A stretch of 64,000 bases of DNA from Streptomyces atroolivaceus (GCF_000717025.1 NZ_JNXG01000004.1:186001-250000), one strand, 5' to 3'. Numbered from the stretch's first letter, positions 50,185 through 58,601 are shown. Notes: a model not told the origin generated them from the letters alone. Made by a program: numbers and translations.

Positions 50185-50652
50185 GGTCCGGTCACCTCCG
50201 GCAACCGAAGCTAGATTTCGCACTCCCCGCCGGACAACGCGAGCCACACCACTTCACACATAAGGGTGCCGATGTCCTGATTCCCCTGCGGAGGCAGGAG
50301 CGGCTGTGCTGGCGTCGATGTACGCGTCGGAGGTGAGGCTCCCCTGAGGATTTCCTGTGCACGTCCCGAACCGGAGCAGATCATGTCCCTCGGGCGCCGC
50401 GACACCGGCCCGCCGGACCCGCTGTGGAAGGACCTGGCCGCGGTGAGGGCCGGCCGGGCCGAGGCCGTCCCCGAGGAGGGACCTGGCGTCCCGGTCCCGC
50501 GGTGTGACCTCCGCGGACCGGTCCTCGGCGACCTCCGCGCCGGCCCCGTCGAGGGACGAGGCGCGTAACGATTCGTACCGGCCGCCGTTCCCGCCGCACA
50601 GGCCCCGGCGGCCAGGGGCGGCGGGGTGCGGGGGACAGGTAGCCTTTCCCCC
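50185..50652. other. Intergenic region before the Nif3-like gene
   Basis: A 468-bp region between divergent genes. Apart from the candidate 61-residue frame listed separately, it holds an A/T-richer stretch near 50210-50280 that could carry the promoter of the large minus-strand gene, and a TAGCCT box (50640-50645) for the Nif3-like gene. Confidence 0.5.
50383..50568 (+). CDS. Candidate small protein (61 aa)
   Basis: A 61-residue frame starting MSLGRRDTGPPDPLWKDLAA with GGAG 6 bases upstream. Nearly every third codon position is G or C and codon choice resembles neighbouring genes, so it may be real. It matches no family I recognise, and short GC-rich frames arise by chance in this DNA, so I hold it as a possibility only. 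Confidence 0.35.
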   Translation: MSLGRRDTGPPDPLWKDLAAVRAGRAEAVPEEGPGVPVPRCDLRGPVLGDLRAGPVEGRGA

Positions 50653-51489
50653 GTGCCCCGTCTGTCTGAAGTCATCGCCGAGCTCGACGCTCTCTGGCCG
50701 CCCGAGCGGGCCGAAGGATGGGACGCCGTCGGCACGGTCTGTGGCGATCCGGAAGCGGAGATCGACCGGGTCCTCTTCGCCGTGGACCCCGTCCAGCAGG
50801 TCGCCGACGAGGCCCGCACCCTCGGCGCCCGGCTGATCGTCACCCACCACCCCCTCTATCTGCGCGGTACGACGACGGTCGCGGCCTCCACCTTCAAGGG
50901 CCGGGTGGTGCACGGGCTCATCAAGCACGACATCGCCCTGCACGTCGCGCACACCAACGCCGACACCGCCGACCCCGGGGTGTCCGACGCCCTCGCCGGC
51001 GCCCTGGACCTGCGGGTCACCGGCCCCCTCGTGCCGGACCCCACCGACGCCGACGGCCGCCGCGGGCTCGGCCGGATCTGCGAGCTCGACCACCCCCAGA
51101 CCCTCCGCGACTTCGCCGCCCGCGCCGCCGCCAGGCTGCCCGCCACCGCGCAGGGCGTCCGGCTGGCCGGCGACCCCGACGCCCTCGTGCGCCGGGTCGC
51201 GGTGAGCGGCGGCTCCGGCGACAGCCTCTTCGACGCCGTACGCGCGGCCGGTGTCGACGCCTTCCTCACCGCGGACCTGCGCCACCACCCGGCCTCCGAG
51301 GCCGTCCAGCACTCGCCGCTCGGCCTCGTCGATGCCGCACACTGGGCCACCGAATGGCCCTGGTGCGAGCAGGCCGCCGCGCAGCTCGACGCCATTTCCG
51401 ACCGCCACGGATGGGACCTGCGGGTCCATGTCTCGAAGCAGGTCACCGACCCCTGGACCACCCACCACTCTTCTGGAGCCCCCAACTGA
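50653..51489 (+). CDS. Nif3-like dinuclear metal center protein
   Basis: A 278-residue Nif3/YqfO-family protein, a widely conserved cytoplasmic protein with a dinuclear metal site. 'LIVTHHPLYLRG' (about residues 61-72) gives the His-His metal ligands, 'HVAHTNADTADPG' (about 97-109) the His and Asp, and 'LTADLRHHPASEA' (about 205-217) and 'VDAAHWATEWPW' (about 226-237) the C-terminal His and Glu. Family function is debated (GTP cyclohydrolase-like fold). GTG 50653 follows a TAGCCT box, suggesting a leaderless start. The zinc-ribbon gene overlaps its stop. Confidence 0.88.
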   Translation: MPRLSEVIAELDALWPPERAEGWDAVGTVCGDPEAEIDRVLFAVDPVQQVADEARTLGARLIVTHHPLYLRGTTTVAASTFKGRVVHGLIKHDIALHVAHTNADTADPGVSDALAGALDLRVTGPLVPDPTDADGRRGLGRICELDHPQTLRDFAARAAARLPATAQGVRLAGDPDALVRRVAVSGGSGDSLFDAVRAAGVDAFLTADLRHHPASEAVQHSPLGLVDAAHWATEWPWCEQAAAQLDAISDRHGWDLRVHVSKQVTDPWTTHHSSGAPN

Positions 51490-52229
51490 ACGCCGCGCCC
51501 GCCGACCAGATCCGACTCCTCGAAGTCCAGGCACTCGACGTACGTCTGTCGCAGCTCTCGCACAAGCGCAACTCGCTGCCCGAGCACGCCGAGCTCGAGT
51601 CGCTCAACAGCGACCTCGCGCAGCTGCGCGACCTGCTCGTCGCCTCGCAGACCGAGGAGAGCGACACCACCCGCGAGCAGACCAAGGCGGAGCAGGACGT
51701 CGACCAGGTGCGCCAGCGTGCCGTGCGCGACCAGCAGCGGCTCGACTCCGGTGCGGTCTCCTCGCCGAAGGACCTGGAGAGCCTGCAGCGCGAGATCACC
51801 TCGCTGGCCAAGCGCCAGGGCGACCTGGAGGACGTCGTCCTCGAGATCATGGAGCGCCGCGAGTCCGCCCAGGAGCGCGTCGCCGAGCTGACCGAGCGCG
51901 TCGGCGCGGTGCAGGCCAAGGTCGACGACGCGACCACCCGCCGGGACGCCGCGACCCAGGAGCTCGAGGCCGAGGCCGCCACCGTGGCCAAGGACCGTGA
52001 GGTCGTCGCGGGTGCGGTTCCCGCCGATCTGCTCAAGCTGTACGACAAGCTCCGCGCCCAGCAGGGCGGCGTCGGCGCCGCCCGGCTCTACCAGCGCCGC
52101 TGCGAGGGCTGCCGCCTCGAGCTGAACATCACCGAGGTCAACGACGTGAAGGCGGCGTCCCCCGACACCGTGCTGCGCTGCGAGAACTGCCACCGCATCC
52201 TGGTGCGCACCTCGGAGTCGGGCCTGTAA
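51486..52229 (+). CDS. Zinc-ribbon coiled-coil protein (C4-type)
   Basis: A 247-residue protein. A long antiparallel coiled coil (about residues 8-190, rich in Glu, Gln, Arg and heptads such as 'DLESLQREITSLAKRQGDLE') is followed by a C4 zinc ribbon: CEGC then CENC (about residues 206-209 and 234-237). The start is unusual: CTG 51486 overlaps the Nif3-like stop (CTGA), with GGAG 7 bases upstream, and the family's conserved 'NAAPADQIRLLEVQALDVRL' begins right there. No ATG, GTG or TTG nearby fits. These proteins are thought to bind nucleic acid, but none is well characterised. Part of an operon with Nif3-like and RNase H genes. Confidence 0.85.
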   Translation: MNAAPADQIRLLEVQALDVRLSQLSHKRNSLPEHAELESLNSDLAQLRDLLVASQTEESDTTREQTKAEQDVDQVRQRAVRDQQRLDSGAVSSPKDLESLQREITSLAKRQGDLEDVVLEIMERRESAQERVAELTERVGAVQAKVDDATTRRDAATQELEAEAATVAKDREVVAGAVPADLLKLYDKLRAQQGGVGAARLYQRRCEGCRLELNITEVNDVKAASPDTVLRCENCHRILVRTSESGL

Positions 52230-53488
52230 TGTCCGCTCCCCGCCGGCTGGTCGTCGAGGCCGACGGCGGCTCCCGGGGCAACCCGGGGCCCGCCGGCTAC
52301 GGCGCGGTCGTCCTCGACCCCCTCGACGCCGCGACACTCGCCGAGGCCGCCGAGTACATCGGCGTCGCGACGAACAACGTCGCGGAGTACAAGGGCCTGA
52401 TCGCCGGCCTGAAGGCGGTGAAGGAGCTGTTCCCGGACACGCCCGTGGAGGTGCGTATCCGGATGGACTCCAAGCTGGTGGTCGAGCAGATGTCGGGGCG
52501 CTGGAAGATCAAGCACCCCGACATGAAGCCGCTCGCCGCGGAGGCCGCGAACATCCTGCCCGCCTCCTCGGTCACGTACGAGTGGATCCCGCGCGCGGAG
52601 AACAAGCACGCCGACCGGCTCGCCAACGAGGCGATGGACGCGGGCAGGCGGGGTGAGCAGTGGGAACCGGCGTCCTCGACGGCCGACCTGGACACGCCGC
52701 GCGCGCCGGCCGCCCCGGATCCGTCCCCGGCCGGCCCGCCCGGCGACGCGGTGGCGGGCGCGGCGAAGGTCCGGGCCGCGATGGCCGCCGCCCGTCCCGC
52801 GGCGGCCCCACAGCCGGTTCCTCCGGCATCCCCGCAGGTGGGCTGGGGCAGCGCACCCGACCTGGGTGCGCCCGCCACCTTCATCCTGCTCCGGCACGGC
52901 GAGACGGCCCTCACCCCCGAGAAGCGGTTCTCGGGGAGCGGTGGCAGCGACCCCGAGCTGTCGGAGACCGGGCGGCACCAGGCCGCCTGCGCGGCGGAGG
53001 CGTTCGCCGCCCGGGGCACGGTCCAGGAGATCGTGAGCTCGCCGCTGCGCCGCTGCCGGGAGACGGCGTCCGCCGTCGCCGGACGGCTCGGCCTGGAGGT
53101 CCGCATCGACGAAGGCCTGCGCGAGACGGACTTCGGTGCCTGGGAGGGCCTCACCTTCGCCGAGGTGAGGGAGCGCCACGGCTCGGACCTCACCACCTGG
53201 CTGGCGTCACCCGACGCGGCACCCACGGGCGGGGGCGAGAGCTTCGCCGAGGTGGCGGAGCGTGTCTCGGCGACCCGCGACCGGCTGATCGCCCGTCACG
53301 CGGGCCGCACGGTGCTGCTGGTCACGCACGTCACCCCGATCAAGACCCTGGTCCGGCTCGCGCTGGGCGCCCCGCCGGAGTCGCTGTTCCGCATGGAGCT
53401 CTCGCCCGCCTCGGTCTCGACGGTGGCGTACTACGCGGACGGGAACCCGTCGCTGAGACTGCTCAACGACACCTCCCACCTGCGGTAG
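52229..53488 (+). CDS. Bifunctional RNase H / acid phosphatase
   Basis: A 419-residue fusion, like mycobacterial Rv2228c. The RNase HI domain (about residues 5-140) has catalytic Asp12 ('VVEADGGSRGNPGPAG'), Glu53 ('NNVAEYKGL'), Asp80 ('RIRMDSKLVVEQM') and Asp129 ('NKHADRLANEAM'). A Pro/Ala linker leads to a histidine phosphatase domain (about 215-410) with 'LRHGETALTP' (His223) and 'LLVTHVTPIKTLV'. The latter resembles alpha-ribazole phosphatase CobC, so the protein might also serve B12 synthesis. The ATG overlaps the upstream stop (TAATG). Confidence 0.9.
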   Translation: MSAPRRLVVEADGGSRGNPGPAGYGAVVLDPLDAATLAEAAEYIGVATNNVAEYKGLIAGLKAVKELFPDTPVEVRIRMDSKLVVEQMSGRWKIKHPDMKPLAAEAANILPASSVTYEWIPRAENKHADRLANEAMDAGRRGEQWEPASSTADLDTPRAPAAPDPSPAGPPGDAVAGAAKVRAAMAAARPAAAPQPVPPASPQVGWGSAPDLGAPATFILLRHGETALTPEKRFSGSGGSDPELSETGRHQAACAAEAFAARGTVQEIVSSPLRRCRETASAVAGRLGLEVRIDEGLRETDFGAWEGLTFAEVRERHGSDLTTWLASPDAAPTGGGESFAEVAERVSATRDRLIARHAGRTVLLVTHVTPIKTLVRLALGAPPESLFRMELSPASVSTVAYYADGNPSLRLLNDTSHLR

Positions 53489-53498
53489 CGGTGCCACG

Positions 53499-54284
53499 GT
53501 GACCTGGTCCACCGGACTCCTGGGCTTCGTCGCCGGACTGCTGATCTCGGTGGCTACCGCGCCCGTCGGTGTGTCCGGCGCGGTCTTCCTGCTGCCGGTG
53601 CAGGTCAGCGTCCTCGGCGTGCCGAGCCCCGCGGTGACCCCCACCAACCTGCTGTACAACGTGGTGTCGTGCCCCGGGGCCCTCCTGCGCTACCGCAGCA
53701 GTGGCGGCCTGCGTGGGCCGCTGACCCGGCTGCTCGTGATCGGCGCCGTACCGGGCGTGCTGATCGGCGCGGTGGTCCGGGTCTTCGCCGTACCGGGCGC
53801 CACGGTCTTCCGGGCGTTCATCGCCGTCCTGCTGCTCCCGCTGGGCGCCTGGCTGTGCGCCCGTACGCTGCGTCCTGCCCGGCGTGCGGCCGGCGCCTCG
53901 CTGCCGTCGCCCCGGGCCACGACCGGCCTCGCCCTGGCCGTCGGTGTCGCGGGAGGCGTCTACGGGATCGGCGGCGGTTCCCTGCTCGGCCCGATCCTCG
54001 TGGGGCGCGGGGTCCCCGTCGCCAAGGTCGCTCCCGCCGCACTCGCCTGCACGTTCGTCACGTCCCTGGCGGGGGCGGCCGCCTACGCGCTGCTCTCCCT
54101 GACGGCCACGGGCGACATCGCGCCCGACTGGGCACTCGGCCTGGCCTGCGGTCTCGGGGGACTCTGCGGCGGCTACCTCGGGGCACGGCTCCAGCCGCGC
54201 CTCCCGGAGACGGGGCTACGGCTCCTGCTGGGCGTCCTCGCCCTGGGCATCGGGCTGCTGTACGCGGTCCAGGCCGTGAGCTGA
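53499..54284 (+). CDS. TauE/SafE-family sulfite/organosulfonate permease
   Basis: A 261-residue membrane protein of the TauE/SafE family. Each half has the family's repeat: 'APVGVSGAVFLLPVQVSVLGV' (about residues 21-41) and 'GVAGGVYGIGGGSLLGPILVG' (about 148-168), with 'SPAVTPTNLLYNVV' between. It has about eight helices and would export sulfite, sulfonates or similar small anions. The GTG start lies 11 bp after the RNase H/phosphatase stop, so it may be read from the same transcript. Confidence 0.85.
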   Translation: MTWSTGLLGFVAGLLISVATAPVGVSGAVFLLPVQVSVLGVPSPAVTPTNLLYNVVSCPGALLRYRSSGGLRGPLTRLLVIGAVPGVLIGAVVRVFAVPGATVFRAFIAVLLLPLGAWLCARTLRPARRAAGASLPSPRATTGLALAVGVAGGVYGIGGGSLLGPILVGRGVPVAKVAPAALACTFVTSLAGAAAYALLSLTATGDIAPDWALGLACGLGGLCGGYLGARLQPRLPETGLRLLLGVLALGIGLLYAVQAVS

Positions 54285-54315
54285 GCCCGTACAGGCAGCG
54301 CGCCCGTCCCCGGGG

Positions 54316-54963
54316 TCAGCCGCGGCCCAGCGCCGACGCCTCGGCCGCCAGCCGTTCCACGCGCGCCCAGTCCTTCGCCGCCACCGCGTCACCGGGCACC
54401 ATCCAGCTCCCGCCCACACAGCCGACGTTGGACAGGGCGAGGTACGACGGGGCCGAGGCGAGCGAGACGCCGCCCGTCGGGCAGAACCGGGCCTGGGGGA
54501 GGGGGGCGGACAGCGCCTTCAGATAGGCGGTGCCGCCCGCGGCCTCGGCGGGGAAGAACTTCATCTCGGTGATCCCGCGCTCCAGGAGCGCGACCACCTC
54601 GGAGGTGGTCGAGACGCCCGGCAGGAACGGCAACCCCGACGCCTTCATCGCGTCCAGCAGGGCGTCCGTCCAGCCCGGGCTGACCAGGAAGCGTGCTCCG
54701 GCCGCGACGGTCTCCGTCACGTGCGCCGGGGAGAGCACGGTGCCGGCGCCGACCACGGCCCCGGGGACCTCCGACGCGATCGCCCGGATCGCGTCGAGGG
54801 CGGCGGCCGTCCGGAGCGTGACCTCGATCGCGGGCAGCCCGCCCGCGACGAGCGCACGGGCCAGCGGGACCGCGTCGGCCGCGTCCTCGAGCACGACGAC
54901 GGGTACGACGGGGGCGAGGTCGAGCACGGAAGCGGACACGGCGGCGGGCGCGGAGGAGGTCAT
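54316..54963 (-). CDS. eda: KDPG/KHG aldolase
   Basis: A 215-residue class I aldolase that cleaves 2-keto-3-deoxy-6-phosphogluconate (or 2-keto-4-hydroxyglutarate) to pyruvate and a second aldehyde. '[25 protein letters not shown]' and '[19 protein letters not shown]' with the conserved Glu precede the phosphate-binding region. The Schiff-base Lys lies in '[13 protein letters not shown]' (about residue 136), and '[20 protein letters not shown]' completes the site. Upstream are weak AGGA-like bases. It stands alone; an Entner-Doudoroff dehydratase is not seen here. Confidence 0.88.
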   Translation of the reverse strand: MTSSAPAAVSASVLDLAPVVPVVVLEDAADAVPLARALVAGGLPAIEVTLRTAAALDAIRAIASEVPGAVVGAGTVLSPAHVTETVAAGARFLVSPGWTDALLDAMKASGLPFLPGVSTTSEVVALLERGITEMKFFPAEAAGGTAYLKALSAPLPQARFCPTGGVSLASAPSYLALSNVGCVGGSWMVPGDAVAAKDWARVERLAAEASALGRG

Positions 54964-55031
54964 GGACTCATCCTGCCGCGAGAACCGCACGCTGCGCAAC
55001 GCGCGTTGCGCATGTTGCAACGCGCCCGCCG

Positions 55032-55856
55032 TCAGTGGATCTCGGTGACCACCACGTCGAGTGCCCACGGCCGCCCGGCCCGGCCGGGTGCCTGCGCCTC
55101 CACGACGTGACCGAGGTCGCGCAGCACCTCGACCAGCTCCGCCGGTCCCTTGGGCCGCGCCCCGGCCAGCAGCAGGTCCCGGACCATCCGGCCCTTCGTC
55201 GCCTTGTTGAAGTGGCTGACCACGGACCGCTTCTCCACCCCGTTCACCATCTGGGACTGGAGGACGCGCACACTCGCCGTGCGCTCCGCGACCTCGCCCA
55301 CGGGCTTCCACGCCCCGGCGTAGGCCGACGAGCGCAGGTCCAGAACCAGTCCGTCCCCGGCCGCCTCCGGCATGACCGACGCCATCGGGGCACGCCAGTA
55401 CGCGTTCAGCGCGCCCAGGCCCGGGAGCTTCACCCCCATCGAGCAGCGGTACGAGGGGATCCGGTCGCCCACCCGCACGGCGCCCCACAGGCCCGAGAAG
55501 ACCAGCAGCGACTTGCCGGCCCTCCGCCTGGCCGCCGCGTCCAGGGAGGCCAGGTCGAGAGCGTCGTAGAGCACCCCGGTGTAGATCTCCCCGGCAGGCC
55601 GGGTGCCGGCCGTGCGCAGCTCCGCGTTCTTGGCGATCTCGCCCCTCAGCCCCTCGCTCAGACCGAGCACCTCACGGGCCTTGTCCTCGTCCGCCAGACA
55701 CAGCTCGACCAGCTCGTCGAGGATCGCGGCACGGGCGCCGGCGAGGCCCGGCAGGGACAGCGACTCCGGCTTCAGCGGTGCTCCGCGCCCCGAGGCGGCC
55801 TTACCTTCGGAGGGCGGCAACAGCACGAGCACGGGGGTCTCCTTCATACGCGGCAC
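55032..55856 (-). CDS. yaaA: YaaA-family peroxide stress protein
   Basis: A 274-residue protein of the YaaA/DUF328 family ('[12 protein letters not shown]' at the N-terminus, '[21 protein letters not shown]', '[13 protein letters not shown]', '[17 protein letters not shown]' later). In E. coli YaaA protects against peroxide by reducing intracellular free iron; DNA-binding activity has also been described. GTG 55856 has GGAG five bases upstream and is my choice; ATG 55847 in the same frame lacks one. It is divergent from a TetR gene. Confidence 0.88.
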   Translation of the reverse strand: MPRMKETPVLVLLPPSEGKAASGRGAPLKPESLSLPGLAGARAAILDELVELCLADEDKAREVLGLSEGLRGEIAKNAELRTAGTRPAGEIYTGVLYDALDLASLDAAARRRAGKSLLVFSGLWGAVRVGDRIPSYRCSMGVKLPGLGALNAYWRAPMASVMPEAAGDGLVLDLRSSAYAGAWKPVGEVAERTASVRVLQSQMVNGVEKRSVVSHFNKATKGRMVRDLLLAGARPKGPAELVEVLRDLGHVVEAQAPGRAGRPWALDVVVTEIH

Positions 55857-55994
55857 AGGGGCTCCGCGCGTGTGGGAGCCCCCCGGGCAAGGGTACGGGC
55901 CGGACCGCCTCCAGCCGCTCCGGAGGGCGGGATGCCGGCCTGCTGTGCGCGCCCGCGGGAGCGCCGGCCATCAGGTCCCCGACGGCCGGCTTGT

Positions 55995-56012
55995 CCGTAT
56001 CTCGTACGATCA
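55995..56012. promoter_or_regulatory. Imperfect palindrome around CGTACG in the YaaA-TetR divergent region
   Basis: TATCTCGTACGATCA pairs with its complement around a perfect CGTACG centre (56003-56008). It lies 50-70 bp before the TetR start and is a candidate autoregulatory operator. Confidence 0.45.
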
Positions 56013-56064
56013 CGTCCTCGGCTACGGACCGCGTACCGACTCCGTACCAGGGAAGGCCTCATGC

Positions 56065-56598
56065 GTGAGTGACCTCGCCATCACCCCCGCCGCCGGCCGG
56101 CCCCGGCAGATCATCGCCGCCGCACGCGTCCTGCTGGAGGCCGAGGGCCCCGAAGCACTGACCATGCGGCGGCTGGCCGACCGGGTGGGCGTCAAGGCGC
56201 CGTCCCTCTACAAGCACTTCCCGGACAAGTCGTCCGTGGTGGCCGCCCTGGCCGCCGAGATGCTCCGGGAGACCGCCGGGGTGCTGGCAGCGGCCGAGGC
56301 GGCGGCCCCGGGGTCCTTCTCCGCTCTCGCCACCGCGTACCGCACCTATGCCCTGGCCCACCCGCACCTCTACCTCCTCACCATGGGGCGCGCCCTTCCC
56401 TCCGCCGGAGCGGCCGACGCCGCCGCCGCCCCCCTGTTCCGCGCGGCCGGGGGCGACGAGGACCGGGCCCGGGCGGCCTGGGCCTTCGCCCACGGAATGG
56501 TGGTCCTGGAACTCAACGGCCGCTTCCCCCCGGCCGCCGACCTCTCGGCGGCCTGGGAGGCGGGCATCGCGGCCTTCACCGCCGGCACCGCCGGGTAG
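56065..56598 (+). CDS. TetR-family regulator
   Basis: A 177-residue TetR/AcrR regulator with WHG-type C-terminal domain. Its helix-turn-helix is 'LEAEGPEALTMRRLADRVGV' plus 'KAPSLYKHFPDKSSVVAALA' (about residues 22-62). The ligand domain is short ('ALAHPHLYLLTMGRALPSAG', 'GDEDRARAAWAFAHGMVVLE'). GTG 56065 is chosen because the ATG four bases upstream is out of frame. It is divergent from yaaA and lies just upstream of rnpB. The gene it controls is unknown. Confidence 0.8.
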   Translation: MSDLAITPAAGRPRQIIAAARVLLEAEGPEALTMRRLADRVGVKAPSLYKHFPDKSSVVAALAAEMLRETAGVLAAAEAAAPGSFSALATAYRTYALAHPHLYLLTMGRALPSAGAADAAAAPLFRAAGGDEDRARAAWAFAHGMVVLELNGRFPPAADLSAAWEAGIAAFTAGTAG

Positions 56599-56611
56599 CA
56601 TGGTCACCACG

Positions 56612-57018
56612 GCAGACGAGCCGGGCGGACGGCCGCGTGAGGATCCCCGGATCCTCCCGAGGAACGTCCGGGCTCCACAGGGCAGGGTGATGGCTAACGG
56701 CCACCCGGGGTGACCCGCGGGACAGTGCCACAGAAAACAGACCGCCGGGGACCTCGGTCCTCGGTAAGGGTGAAACGGTGGTGTAAGAGACCACCAGCGC
56801 CTGGGGCGACCCAGGCGGCTAGGTAAACCCCACCCGGAGCAAGGTCAAGAGGGAGCACCCCGGTGCTCCTGCGCGAACGTCCGAGGGCTGCCCGCCCGAG
56901 TTCGCGGGTAGACCGCACGAGACCGGCAGCAATGCCGGTCCTAGATGGATGGCCGTCTCCCCGGCCGCCGCGAGGCGACCGGGCGACAGAACCCGGCGTA
57001 CAGCCCGACTCGTCTGCC
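56612..57018 (+). ncRNA. rnpB: RNase P RNA, class A
   Basis: About 407 nt with the class A RNase P RNA signatures. The ends pair: GCAGACGAGCCGGG near 56612 pairs with CCCGACTCGTCTGC near 57004-57017. 'GAGGAACGTCCGGGCTCCAC' is the conserved P4/J domain, followed by 'ACAGAAAACAGACCGCC'-type CR region near 56730, 'GGTAAGGGTGAAACGGTGG' and 'GGTAAACCCC' (56822-56831), and 'AGATGGATGGCCGTC' near the 3' end. With protein RnpA it matures tRNA 5' ends. Ends are estimated from pairing. Confidence 0.95.
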
Positions 57019-57105
57019 GCCACCAGCGGTTCCGCTCCGGAGAGGTGTCCGGCCCGCGTCGGATGCCCGCTCCGTTCGTGCGCCGCCCGACCGGCGAGCA
57101 CGGCC

Positions 57106-57325
57106 ATGGCGTACTTCACGTACGACTCGACGGGCGAGGAGCACACCGAGCCCGGCGAAGCGCGGATCCGCCGCATCGTCGCGCGACTCGGCGACTCGGC
57201 GACTCGGCGACGCGGACGAGGAGCACCCCGGCTTCTCCTTGCAGCACGGGTCCGGATGGTCGCTGAGCATCTTCCCGTCGTGCCCGTGCCTCGGTGCCCG
57301 TACCTCCGGGGACGCCCCTTTCTGA
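57106..57325 (+). pseudogene. Small protein gene frameshifted at an octanucleotide repeat
   Basis: Starting at ATG 57106 the frame gives MAYFTYDSTGEEHTEPGEAR and continues to 'IVARLGDSAT', then leaves the sensible frame. A second frame continues 'GDADEEHPGFSLQHGSGWSL' to a stop at 57323-57325. Between them lie three CGACTCGG units and one CGACGCGG (57184-57215). Removing two units (16 bp) restores a single frame ('VARLGDADEEHPGF'), so the disruption arose by repeat expansion. Small actinobacterial proteins of this type have 'FSLQHESGWSL'; this one also looks short at its C-terminus. Function unknown. Confidence 0.65.
57184..57215. repeat. Octanucleotide tandem repeat (CGACTCGG x3, CGACGCGG x1) in a coding region
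   Basis: Units are 57184-57191, 57192-57199, 57200-57207 and the variant 57208-57215. Since eight is not a multiple of three, each gain or loss shifts the frame of the surrounding gene. Confidence 0.9.
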
Positions 57326-57332
57326 AGGGCTG

Positions 57333-58100
57333 TCAGCTGCCCAGGGCCGCGGCGGTGACCCGCGCGAACGCGTCGGGGTTGTCCAGCATCATGTTGTGGC
57401 CGCAGCCGGCGACCGGCACCACGGTGACGCCCGACAGCCGGAGTTCCTCGGCTCCCCTGAACGGGCCGTCGGCCTCGGGGAAGAGGAACGTCCGCGGGAC
57501 CGGCAGGCGCATCAGCAGTTCACGCATCGTGGGGGTGGTCCCGCGGGTGAGGTGGACCGCGCTGCGATACAGGGCCTCCCGGCCCGCAAGACGCATCGTC
57601 GCCCACCAGTGGGCTCCCGCCCGGTCCCGTACCTGCTCCCAGCCGCCCCGTAGGAACTCCTGCTCGGAGTGGGCGGCGATCCCTCCACTGCCCGGGGCGC
57701 CGGGGGCGGGCGTGATCGGATCGAGGTTGGCGTCGGCCAGCACCAGGCGGGAGACCAGCCGGGGATGCCGGGCCGCCATGACGATGGCGACCGAGCCGCC
57801 CATGCTGTGCGCGATCACCTCCGCGCCTGCGACGCCGGCCTCGTCGAGCGCGACGGCCAGGGCGTCGGCGTGCGATTCCAGGGTGTAGTCGAAATGCGTC
57901 GGCCGGTCACTCAGGCCATGGCCCATCAGGTCGACGAGCAGCGAACGGTGGCCGATGAGGGAGCGGTGACAGGCGGTGGCCGCGAAATACGCGGGCGAGG
58001 TCGCTCCGAGCCCGTGCACGTAGACACGGGCGGGCTCCCGGCCGGGCAGCTCGACCCAGCGGATCCGGTCGCCTTCAGGGGTGACGACGGCGTCGCGCAT
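57333..58100 (-). CDS. Alpha/beta-hydrolase
   Basis: A 255-residue alpha/beta hydrolase. 'VYVHGLGATSPAYF' carries the oxyanion HG, 'VIAHSMGGSVAIVMAARHP' (nucleophile Ser about residue 97) is the elbow, and 'VAGCGHNMMLDNPDAF' gives the His near residue 234; the acid is probably the Asp in 'FPEADGPFRG'. It likely hydrolyses small esters, lactones or amides; the true substrate cannot be read. ATG 58100 has GCAGGAGGA upstream. The next upstream gene on the strand is the PPOX protein, about 75 bp away. Confidence 0.85.
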   Translation of the reverse strand: MRDAVVTPEGDRIRWVELPGREPARVYVHGLGATSPAYFAATACHRSLIGHRSLLVDLMGHGLSDRPTHFDYTLESHADALAVALDEAGVAGAEVIAHSMGGSVAIVMAARHPRLVSRLVLADANLDPITPAPGAPGSGGIAAHSEQEFLRGGWEQVRDRAGAHWWATMRLAGREALYRSAVHLTRGTTPTMRELLMRLPVPRTFLFPEADGPFRGAEELRLSGVTVVPVAGCGHNMMLDNPDAFARVTAAALGS

Positions 58101-58175
58101 GCTCTGTTCCTCCTGCTTCCCGCCGGAGCCGGCGTGAGGGCGGCCCGTGGCCGGCTCCGCGCGTCCGCCGCCGTC

Positions 58176-58601
58176 TCAGACGTCGCCCAGGTCGGCGCTG
58201 AGCCAGCGCTGGGGGCGCATGTGGATGACCACCTGTTCGCCGTGCTCCTTCCACGCGAAGTCGACGTATCCGTCGACCTTCTCGGCGGGAAGGTAGCGCG
58301 CCGAGATCTCCACCAGCTGTTCGCGGGTGGCGGGGAGCGTCGCCACGACGGGCCCCTCGACGGAGACGTAGCGGATGGTCGGCGAAAGACGGTCGACCAT
58401 GATGCTGAAGCGGCCGGCCCTCGCGATGGAGGCCCCCTTGCGGGAGTCGCGGCCCGTCATGATCCACAGGTCGCCGCCGGGCTCGTACTGGTACCAGATC
58501 GGCACGGTGAGCGGGGCCCGCCCCTCCTCCGCGTCCACGGCCAGCGCGGCGACGTGCGGTTCGGCCAGGAACTGCTCACGCTCTGCACGGGTCAAAGCCA
58601 C
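58176..58601 (-). CDS. PPOX-class flavin/F420-dependent protein
   Basis: A 141-residue split-barrel flavoprotein of the pyridoxamine-phosphate-oxidase-like group. 'FLAEPHVAALAVDAEEGRAP' and 'TVPIWYQYEPGGDLWIMTG' at the N-terminus, 'RFSIMVDRLSPTIRYVSVEG' in the middle and 'VVIHMRPQRWLSADLGD' at the C-terminus are typical of actinobacterial F420 or FMN binding members. It may reduce quinones or other small molecules. GTG 58601 has GAGGAG at a good distance. Cofactor (F420 or FMN) cannot be told by eye. Confidence 0.82.
   Translation of the reverse strand: MALTRAEREQFLAEPHVAALAVDAEEGRAPLTVPIWYQYEPGGDLWIMTGRDSRKGASIARAGRFSIMVDRLSPTIRYVSVEGPVVATLPATREQLVEISARYLPAEKVDGYVDFAWKEHGEQVVIHMRPQRWLSADLGDV

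Noticed and set aside
54316..55031. Extension of the KDPG aldolase to a 390-residue protein
   Set aside because: The conserved aldolase N-terminus begins just after ATG 54963, and the extension runs through the yaaA 3' end in another frame.
56612..57018. Protein-coding genes across 56600-57020
   Set aside because: The region folds and matches as RNase P RNA; open frames across it are incidental.
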